A stretch of DNA of 12,168 nt from an uncultured Flavobacteriales bacterium (GTDB lineage Bacteria; Bacteroidota; Bacteroidia; Flavobacteriales_D; SKUL01), in assembly GCA_937911795.1 (NCBI GenBank), contig CALDPJ010000058.1, forward strand, positions 1 to 12,168, written 5' to 3'. The notes under the pieces are model-generated. The model did not search any database. It was not told where the DNA came from and worked only from the letters and a program-made list of their open reading frames with translations. Made by a program: the position numbers and the translations under genes. Below are positions 1-5,959 of the stretch, in pieces (the first letter of the stretch is position 1; every line of letters begins with the position of its first letter).

Positions 1-1
1 G

Positions 2-91
2 TCGTTCGCCTGAAGGTTTTGCTACCCCGGTGGCAATCTTGCTGACTGTTTTATTGACGGACAGGCCGAAAGAAATCGGCAGGCCGGTTTC
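2..91 (-). CDS. dinB: Fragment of DNA polymerase IV (DinB, Y-family)
   Basis: Read on the minus strand from about 91 down to 2, one frame gives TGLPISFGLSVNKTVSKIA followed by TGVAKPSGE. This matches the conserved palm-region segment of Y-family DNA polymerase IV, where the strand after the catalytic acidic residues reads 'G-x-S-x-N-K-x-x-[SA]-K-x-[AG]-[ST]-x-x-x-K-P'. Only about 30 residues are present. The left side is cut by the window edge, and upstream of about 91 the reading becomes unlike DinB, so a joint lies near 92-105. Base composition is close to that of the main genome part, so this piece could be from the same or a related Bacteroidota genome. It lies opposite the start of the long plus-strand open frame and shows that the first residues of that frame are not real protein. 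Confidence 0.62.
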
Positions 92-1427
92 CGGGTGGAG
101 ACCGACTTCGCGCGGCAGCGACAGCAGCGCGGCACGCCCGGACGCCGGGTCGGTGCGCAGCTACCAGGTCGGCTTCATCTTCTTCCAGCTGCCCCACGGG
201 CTGTTCGCCGTGTCGATCATGACCACCCTGGTGCCCGAGCTGGCGGCCGCCGCCGGGGGGTTCGACGCCCGCCCCGAGATCAGGGCAGCCCGGCGGTCCA
301 AGGAGGTCACCGACCTCTCCGCTGCCCACGAGGACAGCGGGCCGCTCGGTGTTCCGCTGCAGCTCGTGCTCGAACGGCAGCGCGAGCTCGCGTCACTGCG
401 AGTGCTCGGCTTTACGCGCGGGGAAGTGTCCTACATTCTGCTCGGCGAGATTGCGTTCCTCACGCTGGTGGTCAATCAGGACCAAGGTTTGGCATCGATA
501 ATTCCGTTGTTTTTACAGCAAATGGTAGTGGGTGGATTGCTCGGTTATTTATTCGGGAGAGTGAGCAAATACATCATCAACCAGATTAAGCTCGACTTCG
601 AAGGACTGTATCCGGTGCTGGTAATTGCTTTGATGTACATTACTTTTTCTGTAACAGATGTCGTTGGAGGAAACGGCTTCCTGGCGGTGTATTTGTGCGG
701 ACTTTATCTGGGTAATCAGGATTTTATTCACAAGAAAAGTATTCACAGAATTTTTGACGGGTTCGGGTGGTTGATGCAGATCGTTCTGTTCGTAACGCTC
801 GGTTTACTGGTTTATCCGTCAAACGTAATTTCGATTATGGGAATCGGCCTGCTGATTTCAATCTTCCTGATATTTATTGCCCGGCCGCTGAGCGTGTACC
901 TGAGCCTAATGTTTTTTAAGATGAAAAACCGGCGTCGGGTGTATATCTCCTGGGTAGGTTTACGGGGTGCGGTTCCGATTGTATTTGCAACGTATCCGCT
1001 GCTGGCTGGAATTGAAAAGGCCGAGATGATTTTTAACATCGTATTTTTTATCTCCGTTACTTCTGTGATTATTCAGGGAACCACACTTTCAGTCATTGCA
1101 AAATGGATCGGTGTGGCGTTGCCGGCGAAAGTAAAGCCCATGACAGCGTCAGATTTTTATCTCTCAGACAGTGCAAGAACAGCCCTTACAGAAATCACCA
1201 TTCCGCCGGACTCTTATGCTGTCAAGAAGAAAATAGTAGATCTTCATCTCCCTCAGGCCGCACTCATTACACGGATTAACCGCGGAACCAAATTTATTGC
1301 GCCCGAAGGTTCTACTGTGCTGGAAGCCGGTGATGTATTAACTGTTGTAACGAACAGCGAAAACGGAATCATCAGAATTTACGACTGCCTCGGATTGGCT
1401 CCTCCGGAAATTGTTGGAAGTTTCTGA
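30..1427 (+). CDS. nhaP2: Chimeric open frame; genuine part (about 468-1427) is the C-terminal two thirds of a K+/H+ antiporter
   Basis: The open frame starts with GTG at 30 and has 465 codons, but only residues 147-465 (from about 468) read as one family: a cation:proton antiporter of the CPA1 class with a C-terminal TrkA_C (RCK-C) domain, the NhaP2/CvrA type that exports K+ in exchange for H+ across the inner membrane. Supporting features are hydrophobic helices from about 155 to 360, GGNGFLAVYLCGLYLG near 213-228, DFIHKKS near 231-237, SWVGLRGAVPIVFATYP near 307-323, and a TrkA_C domain near 385-455. Full-length relatives are longer, as far as I recall near 490 residues, so roughly 170-190 N-terminal residues, including the first transmembrane helices, are missing. 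Residues 1-146 come from other genes, described separately. The true start is not in this window. It converges with the MscS gene, with 12 bp between the stop codons and no visible terminator. Confidence 0.85.
   Translation: MAILLTVLLTDRPKEIGRPVSGWRPTSRGSDSSAARPDAGSVRSYQVGFIFFQLPHGLFAVSIMTTLVPELAAAAGGFDARPEIRAARRSKEVTDLSAAHEDSGPLGVPLQLVLERQRELASLRVLGFTRGEVSYILLGEIAFLTLVVNQDQGLASIIPLFLQQMVVGGLLGYLFGRVSKYIINQIKLDFEGLYPVLVIALMYITFSVTDVVGGNGFLAVYLCGLYLGNQDFIHKKSIHRIFDGFGWLMQIVLFVTLGLLVYPSNVISIMGIGLLISIFLIFIARPLSVYLSLMFFKMKNRRRVYISWVGLRGAVPIVFATYPLLAGIEKAEMIFNIVFFISVTSVIIQGTTLSVIAKWIGVALPAKVKPMTASDFYLSDSARTALTEITIPPDSYAVKKKIVDLHLPQAALITRINRGTKFIAPEGSTVLEAGDVLTVVTNSENGIIRIYDCLGLAPPEIVGSF
135..257 (+). 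pseudogene. murJ: GC-rich fragment of lipid II flippase MurJ (MviN), actinobacterial type
   Basis: In the frame of the long open frame, residues about 40-75 read SYQVGFIFFQLPHG then LFAVSIMTTLVPELA. This is the highly conserved MurJ/MviN segment 'YQ-x-x-F-x-x-FQLPHG-x-x-AVSI-x-T-x-x-P' from the middle of the flippase that moves lipid II across the membrane. About 35 codons remain, without the rest of the roughly 500-residue protein. The DNA is extremely GC-rich (49 of 60 bases are G or C in 241-300), against 25 of 60 in 541-600, and the wording of the motif is what I associate with Actinobacteria. The edges are approximate. The piece is foreign to the rest of the window and is most likely an assembly or library artefact. 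Confidence 0.62.
258..347. other. Unplaced GC-rich segment between the MurJ and FtsX fragments
   Basis: This stretch is GC-rich like its neighbours and open in several frames, but none of the translations resembles the MurJ sequence that should follow PELA or the permease sequence that should precede the next fragment. I cannot assign it. On the minus strand one frame reads ERSVTSLDRRAALI, which looks protein-like but is not recognised. It is probably another short foreign piece, or the tail of one of the two neighbours. Confidence 0.3.
348..467 (+). pseudogene. Fragment of an FtsX-type ABC transporter permease
   Basis: Residues about 113-146 of the long open frame read VLERQRELASLRVLGFTRG followed by EVSYILLGEIAFLTL. 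This is the conserved cytoplasmic loop and start of the next transmembrane helix in FtsX/MacB-type permeases ('ER-x-RE-[LF]-A-[ST]-LRV-[LI]-G-[FM]-[TS]-x-x-E-[VI]'), proteins that work with an ATPase to move lipids or lipoproteins. Only about 35-40 codons are present. The permease reading stops abruptly after AFLTL, where antiporter sequence (VVNQDQGLASIIPLF) begins at about 468. The piece is in the same frame as the antiporter, which hides the joint. GC content is high, unlike the sequence to its right. Confidence 0.6.
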
Positions 1428-1439
1428 ACGAATTTTTAG

Positions 1440-2549
1440 TTATTGCTTCGGGACTTCCGACCGGATATGAATATCGCGCTGTGGCACCGGAACATTAATT
1501 CCTTCGCGGCGAAAAATCCGATCGATTTCAAATCGCAGATCACTCATAATTGTTTCAATGGTCCAGGTCTGCACCGCCCAAAAGAAAAGCTCGAAGTGCA
1601 AACCGTTTTCTCCGAAATCAGAAAATCGAACAATGATGGGACGATTGGTCGAAACTTCAGGATGATTTTCGGCAACCTCATGTAATATTTGCCGCACCTT
1701 TTGGGTGTCGCTGCCAAAATTAACCCGTAGGGAAATCTTAAAACGAGCCATCTGGCTGCTATGGCTCCAGTTGATGAGATTGTCCCGCGTCAGGGTAGAG
1801 TTCGGGATGATTATGTAGTTCCCGTCACGTGTCACAACTTTCGAGGTTCGGATGTCGATGCGATCCACGCGGGCTACCAGACCGTTTAACTCTATAACAT
1901 CGCCCACCTTAAATGTGCCTTCAAAGAGCAAGATGAAACCCGACACCAAATCCGCGAAAATGTGTTGAAGCCCGATACCCACACCTACCAGCAAGGCGGC
2001 AGAAGCAATGAGCAGCGAAGACAGATCGGCGCCAATGGATTCAATGGCCACAAAAAACGCTATACCATACACGCCGTACGACAGAAGTTTGAGAATCGTA
2101 AACTCCTTGCCTTTGTCGATCCATTCGCGACGTGAGAAATGTTTTTTGAGTAGCAACCGGAACATGCGCACGAGAAATCCGGCAACCAGAAAAATGGTGA
2201 GAATCACAAAAATATTTCCCACCGAAAATTTGAATTTTGTTTCGCGACTTTCGAAAAAGGTGAAACCCATAAAGGCCTCAATCAGGCTCCACAAGCCGAG
2301 TCCTGCAAAGGCAATGAGACCGGCGGTGAACAGAATCGCGTAGGTTCCGTACAGCCGAATGAAATGAGCCCGTTCATCATCGAGCCATTCGTTGCGCTTA
2401 AACTGCCTGGCGATAAAAACCCGGAACAGCGATACCGCTTTTGATGTCAGAAAAATAATTGCAATCAGCAGCAGTAATTTGAGCAGATTGAACTCAAAAT
2501 CTCCGGCTTCGAAAAAAGGTTCGAAAAATATGTATCTGAACCACTCCAT
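1440..2549 (-). CDS. MscS-family small-conductance mechanosensitive channel
   Basis: The 369-residue membrane protein opens under membrane tension and releases small solutes during osmotic downshock. Hydrophobic segments lie near residues 21-45, 66-95, 112-135 and 152-172, followed by the amphipathic pore-lining helix near 176-210, rich in Gly and Ala (SLLIASAALLVGVGIGLQ, then FADLVSGFILLFEG). After it comes the MscS beta domain with FKVGDVIELNG near 213-223 and TRDGNYIIIPNSTL near 240-253, then an alpha/beta C-terminal domain (VNFGSD near 276-281). It has extra N-terminal helices compared with the 286-residue E. coli MscS, which is common for the superfamily. The ATG at 2549 directly abuts the dnaG stop codon (TAA, 2550-2552; no bases between), so translation is probably coupled to dnaG. 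It is the last gene of the minus-strand cluster. MscS-like assignment is firm; the ion preference cannot be told. Confidence 0.95.
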   Translation of the reverse strand: MEWFRYIFFEPFFEAGDFEFNLLKLLLLIAIIFLTSKAVSLFRVFIARQFKRNEWLDDERAHFIRLYGTYAILFTAGLIAFAGLGLWSLIEAFMGFTFFESRETKFKFSVGNIFVILTIFLVAGFLVRMFRLLLKKHFSRREWIDKGKEFTILKLLSYGVYGIAFFVAIESIGADLSSLLIASAALLVGVGIGLQHIFADLVSGFILLFEGTFKVGDVIELNGLVARVDRIDIRTSKVVTRDGNYIIIPNSTLTRDNLINWSHSSQMARFKISLRVNFGSDTQKVRQILHEVAENHPEVSTNRPIIVRFSDFGENGLHFELFFWAVQTWTIETIMSDLRFEIDRIFRREGINVPVPQRDIHIRSEVPKQ

Positions 2550-4493
2550 TTAGATTATGATGCTACCCGAAAAAGTAGCCAGCTTTACTTTGATCTGATC
2601 GAGGCGCTTTTTGCGTTCGAGCAGTGGTGTGTAATCAAAATCAGGACCGGCTTTCTTCAGTATTTCTTCGTCTTTGGCAATCATCTTCATAACCCGTCGC
2701 AATTTGTAAGTATAGATTCCGTCGAGCACTGCCGGAGTCAGCTTTTTATCCTCGGTAATGGTAAAAATCTTATACTTCTCTTCCCAGCGATCGCTGAGCG
2801 TATAAGGTGAAGATAGCAAGTCTACAGCAACTTTGCTGATGAGTTGATCTTCGTGCCGCGTAAAAAACCCCGGATCCGGAAGTTCATCGCGCTCGCGGAT
2901 GCTGATGTATTCTGTGAGTATGCGCTGATACAGGAAATTTTCGAACTGGAGATTATCAACAAGCATTTCGCCGATGATCAGATCGCAGATCAATCTTTTT
3001 TCGGTGCTTTCTTCGGCATCATCCCCGCCCGTAACGGGAACTTCAATTTCTTCGGAGCCGTAGTTCAACAGCAAGCGCATTATTTCGTTTTCCTGCGGCG
3101 CAAGTCCGGATGCGGCAGTAGTCTGTTTTTTTGCAACGGGTTCCGATTCCGGAACTTCTTCCCTGGAAACCTTCAGGTCTTTGCGCATCGACTGGCGCAG
3201 AATCTTGTCCAGCTCGTTTTTCAACGCGCGTTCTTCGATGTTCAGGCGGTTGCTGCAGGACTGGATATAAACCGACCGCGTAATGTGATCGGGGATAAGG
3301 GCGATGCTGTTGACAATGTCTTTGATGACCGACGCTTTTTTCATCGGGTCGTTTCCGGCCTCGGCCATCATCACCTCGGTTTTGAAAACCACAAAATCGC
3401 GGGCGTTGGCGGCCAGATATTCCTTCAGTTCATTGTAGCTGTGGGCGCGGGCAAAAGAATCGGGGTCGTGGTTTTCGGGCAGAAGCACCACACGCACGCT
3501 CATGTTTTCGGCCAGGATCAGATCTATTCCCCGGAATGAGGCTTTTATTCCCGCGGGATCTCCATCAAATAAAATGGTAATGTTGCTGGTGTATCGGCGG
3601 ATGAGCTGAACCTGCTCGGTGGTGAGCGATGTTCCGGAAGCGGCAACGGTATTGGCCACACCCGCCTGATGCAACGAAATCACATCGGTATAACCCTCTA
3701 CCAGTAAGCAATTATCAAGCTTAACGATTTCTGGTTTTGCCTGGTGAATTCCGTAAAGAATTTTACTCTTATGGTAAACCGGGCTTTCGGGCGAGTTGAA
3801 ATACTTCGCCATTTTGCTGCCGGTCTGCATGGTGCGTCCACCGAAACCGAGCACTGCACCGCTGATGCTGTGAATCGGAAACATAATTCTTCCGCGGAAA
3901 AAATCCTGAGGCTGTCCGTTTCTTGTTCGGGTGAGACCCGTGGTTTCGAGATACCGGAGCTGATAGCCTTTTTCGATAGCCGCTTTACTAAATGCATCTC
4001 CCGAATTCGGGCAATATCCGAGTTGAAACTGGTCGATGGTTTTGGTGTCGAAGCCGCGCTCCCTGAGGTAATTGAGTCCGATGCTCTTGCCTTCGTCGGT
4101 TTCTTTGATTTGCTGAGTAAAAAAATCGCGGGCAAAAGTATTGATGAGCATGAGGCTTTCGCGCTCGTTGGCTTCTGCCATTTCCTCGGGAGATCTTTCC
4201 TTTTCCTCGGGGATTTCAATGTTGTATTTCTTCGCCAGGAAACGCAATGCCTCAGGATAGGTGAGGTGTTCGTGTTCCATCAGGAAAGTAACGGCTGTTC
4301 CGCCTTTTCCGGAACTGAAATCTTTCCAGATATTTTTGGAGGGAGAAACCGTAAATGATGGCGTGCGCTCGTTGTTGAAAGGACTGAGGCCTTTGTAATT
4401 TGCCCCGGCTTTTTTCAGTTGCACAAATTCTCCGATAACCTCCTCTACACGGGCGGTTTCAAAAATTCTGTCAACTATTTCTTTTGGAATCAA
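2550..4493 (-). CDS. dnaG: DNA primase DnaG, variant lacking zinc-finger ligands
   Basis: DnaG synthesises the short RNA primers for DNA replication and interacts with the DnaB helicase. The 647-residue product has the CHC2 zinc-binding fold at 28-70, the catalytic core with YFNSPESPVYHK (231-242), a TOPRIM metal site with Glu266 in VEGYTD, Asp310 and Asp312 in DGDPAG and HDPD at 342-345, and a helical C-terminal helicase-binding part (about 470-640). All four expected zinc ligands are replaced: the normal CPFH is SPFN (Ser37, Asn40), and the normal CFGC is DFSS (Asp58, Ser61). The surrounding fold residues (TPSF, GKGG) are kept, so the domain is present but cannot bind zinc in the usual way. 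I recall similar loss in other Bacteroidota primases. The start is TTG at 4491-4493: an in-frame stop lies at 4512-4514 with no ATG or GTG between, and MIPKEIVDRIF fits the normal N-terminus. The next internal ATG is far inside the core. Confidence 0.96.
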   Translation of the reverse strand: MIPKEIVDRIFETARVEEVIGEFVQLKKAGANYKGLSPFNNERTPSFTVSPSKNIWKDFSSGKGGTAVTFLMEHEHLTYPEALRFLAKKYNIEIPEEKERSPEEMAEANERESLMLINTFARDFFTQQIKETDEGKSIGLNYLRERGFDTKTIDQFQLGYCPNSGDAFSKAAIEKGYQLRYLETTGLTRTRNGQPQDFFRGRIMFPIHSISGAVLGFGGRTMQTGSKMAKYFNSPESPVYHKSKILYGIHQAKPEIVKLDNCLLVEGYTDVISLHQAGVANTVAASGTSLTTEQVQLIRRYTSNITILFDGDPAGIKASFRGIDLILAENMSVRVVLLPENHDPDSFARAHSYNELKEYLAANARDFVVFKTEVMMAEAGNDPMKKASVIKDIVNSIALIPDHITRSVYIQSCSNRLNIEERALKNELDKILRQSMRKDLKVSREEVPESEPVAKKQTTAASGLAPQENEIMRLLLNYGSEEIEVPVTGGDDAEESTEKRLICDLIIGEMLVDNLQFENFLYQRILTEYISIRERDELPDPGFFTRHEDQLISKVAVDLLSSPYTLSDRWEEKYKIFTITEDKKLTPAVLDGIYTYKLRRVMKMIAKDEEILKKAGPDFDYTPLLERKKRLDQIKVKLATFSGSIII

Positions 4494-4544
4494 AGGAGCG
4501 GAAATGAGGGATTAAAGGTACTAAAATTGCAGGCCGGGTCAATA

Positions 4545-4982
4545 CTAATTCGCTGCTCCTTCTCCTGCAGATTCCGGAACTTCGGAAGACAGATCAAGTG
4601 TTTTTTCGAGGGTGCCTTCTTCGTTATAAAATTGCCAGACGCCCGTTCTTTTGTCTCCTTCATATTGTCCGCGGTACCGCATCATTCCGTTTTCGTAATA
4701 GGTGACAGTAGGCCCGGATTTGATTCCGTTTTTAAAAGTCGTTTCGCTCCATTTTTTGCCATCCAGGTAGTACGATTTCCATGGACCTTCGCGTTTGCCA
4801 TCGGCCATTTTTCCGGTGATCTTCACCTGTCCGTTGTCGTAGTATTCTACATGATCTTTGAGTTCAACCGGAACGGTATCGGTATTAGCTGTGGTGGAAT
4901 CCGCACCGGAACCCGGGCTATTGGGTGTATTGCAGGCACTGAGAATCGTAAATAAAAGAGTGGTAAGAAAAAGGACTTTCAT
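4545..4982 (-). CDS. Lipoprotein with MORN-variant (YwqK-like) repeats
   Basis: The product is a 145-residue predicted lipoprotein. The N-terminus has a short signal peptide ending in a lipobox, Leu14-Ser-Ala-Cys17, so Cys17 should be lipidated and the protein anchored in the outer or inner membrane. A Ser/Thr/Gly-rich linker (18-40) is followed by about three to four repeats of the MORN-like type: EYYDNGQVKITGKM (46-59), REGPWKSYYLDGK (64-76), YYENGMMRYRGQY (95-107) and RTGVWQFYNEEG (112-123). Such proteins are often labelled 'toxin-antitoxin system YwqK family antitoxin', but no toxin is encoded beside it and that name should not be taken literally. Function is unknown. It starts 2 nt after the polyprenyl synthase stop and ends 51 nt before dnaG, so it is probably co-transcribed with both. 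Confidence 0.88.
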   Translation of the reverse strand: MKVLFLTTLLFTILSACNTPNSPGSGADSTTANTDTVPVELKDHVEYYDNGQVKITGKMADGKREGPWKSYYLDGKKWSETTFKNGIKSGPTVTYYENGMMRYRGQYEGDKRTGVWQFYNEEGTLEKTLDLSSEVPESAGEGAAN

Positions 4983-4984
4983 GA

Positions 4985-5959
4985 CTATTTTTTTCTTTCG
5001 GTAGAGAATTTTACAAGTTCTTCGAGGGATGTTCTTGCCGGTGAGGGTTCAAAATTATTTAAAATATTCAAGGCCGCTGTTTTGTGTTCGTTCATGGCGT
5101 CAACGGCGCGCTGAATCCCGTCGGTTTTCACTACAAAATCAACTACTTCCTGCACCTTTTTCGGATTGTTGTGATGGTGCTTTACGGTTTTCACCAGCCA
5201 TTTCCGGTCGGATCTCTGAGCATTGCTGATGGCATGAATCAGCGGCAGGGTTATCTTCCGCTCTTTGATGTCGACACCGGTTGGTTTTCCGATCCCCACA
5301 CCATCACCGTAATCAAATAGATCATCTTTAATCTGAAAAGCGATGCCCACATGCGTGCCGAATGCCCTCATATCTTCTACGGCTTTGTCGCTGGCACCGG
5401 CCGAAAGTGCTCCGGCTTCGCAACAGGCAGATATCAGTGCGGCGGTTTTATGGTTGATGATCGTAAAATAAGTCGCTTCATCAATGTCCATTTTCCGGGC
5501 TTTTTCCATCTGTAGCAATTCGCCCTCGCTCATGCGCTGAACGGCCTGCGACACCACTTTCAACAATTGGAATTCATCGTTGTTCACGGCCAGTTGAAGT
5601 CCTCTGCTGAGAAGATAATCGCCCACCAGAACAGCAATCTTATTCTTCCAGATAGCATTCAGCGAAAAGAATCCACGGCGCAGATTCGAATCATCCACAA
5701 CATCGTCGTGCACAAGAGTAGCCGTATGCAATAGCTCGATCAGCGATGCCGCCCGAAAAGTAGAATCGTTGGTAGGAGCAAATAAATTGGCCGAAAGAAA
5801 AACGAACATGGGTCGCATTTGCTTCCCTTTTCGTTTCACGATGTAGTGAATAACGTTGTTGAGCAACGGAACCTCGGTCTTCAGTGCAGCACGGAATTTC
5901 TGCTCAAAAACACTCAGTTCGGCGCTGATGGGGGCTTTTATTTTAGAGATACTGCTCAA
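4985..5959 (-). CDS. ispB: Polyprenyl diphosphate synthase, long-chain type (quinone side chain)
   Basis: This trans-prenyltransferase extends an allylic diphosphate with isopentenyl diphosphate units. The 324-residue sequence shows the GKQMRP substrate-binding motif (45-50), the first Asp-rich motif HDDVVDD (Asp85, Asp86, Asp89) and the second QIKDDLFDYG (Asp212, Asp213, Asp216), plus GKPTGVDIKERKITLPLI (224-241). The residue five before the first Asp motif is Ala80, with Thr81 next to it, rather than an aromatic residue. Small residues there allow long products, consistent with octaprenyl or similar chains for menaquinone. The start is TTG at 5957-5959, overlapping the stop of the upstream gene as TTGA. 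MSSISKIKAPI from this TTG aligns with the usual N-terminus as I recall it. An in-frame stop lies at 5987-5989 and no ATG or GTG occurs between. Exact chain length is not decided by the sequence. Confidence 0.94.
   Translation of the reverse strand: MSSISKIKAPISAELSVFEQKFRAALKTEVPLLNNVIHYIVKRKGKQMRPMFVFLSANLFAPTNDSTFRAASLIELLHTATLVHDDVVDDSNLRRGFFSLNAIWKNKIAVLVGDYLLSRGLQLAVNNDEFQLLKVVSQAVQRMSEGELLQMEKARKMDIDEATYFTIINHKTAALISACCEAGALSAGASDKAVEDMRAFGTHVGIAFQIKDDLFDYGDGVGIGKPTGVDIKERKITLPLIHAISNAQRSDRKWLVKTVKHHHNNPKKVQEVVDFVVKTDGIQRAVDAMNEHKTAALNILNNFEPSPARTSLEELVKFSTERKK

Noticed and set aside
30..467. A new fusion protein joining MurJ, an ABC permease and an ion antiporter
   Set aside because: Each piece is a fragment out of the middle of a large membrane protein, GC content differs sharply, and a minus-strand DinB fragment overlaps the start. 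Artefactual joining explains it better.
2844..4358. Long plus-strand open frames opposite dnaG (2844-3539 and 3744-4358)
   Set aside because: They are antisense to a clear full-length primase, and their translations show no family motifs or signal peptides.
4545..4982. A toxin-antitoxin locus
   Set aside because: Only a repeat similarity to YwqK-type proteins; no toxin candidate is adjacent.
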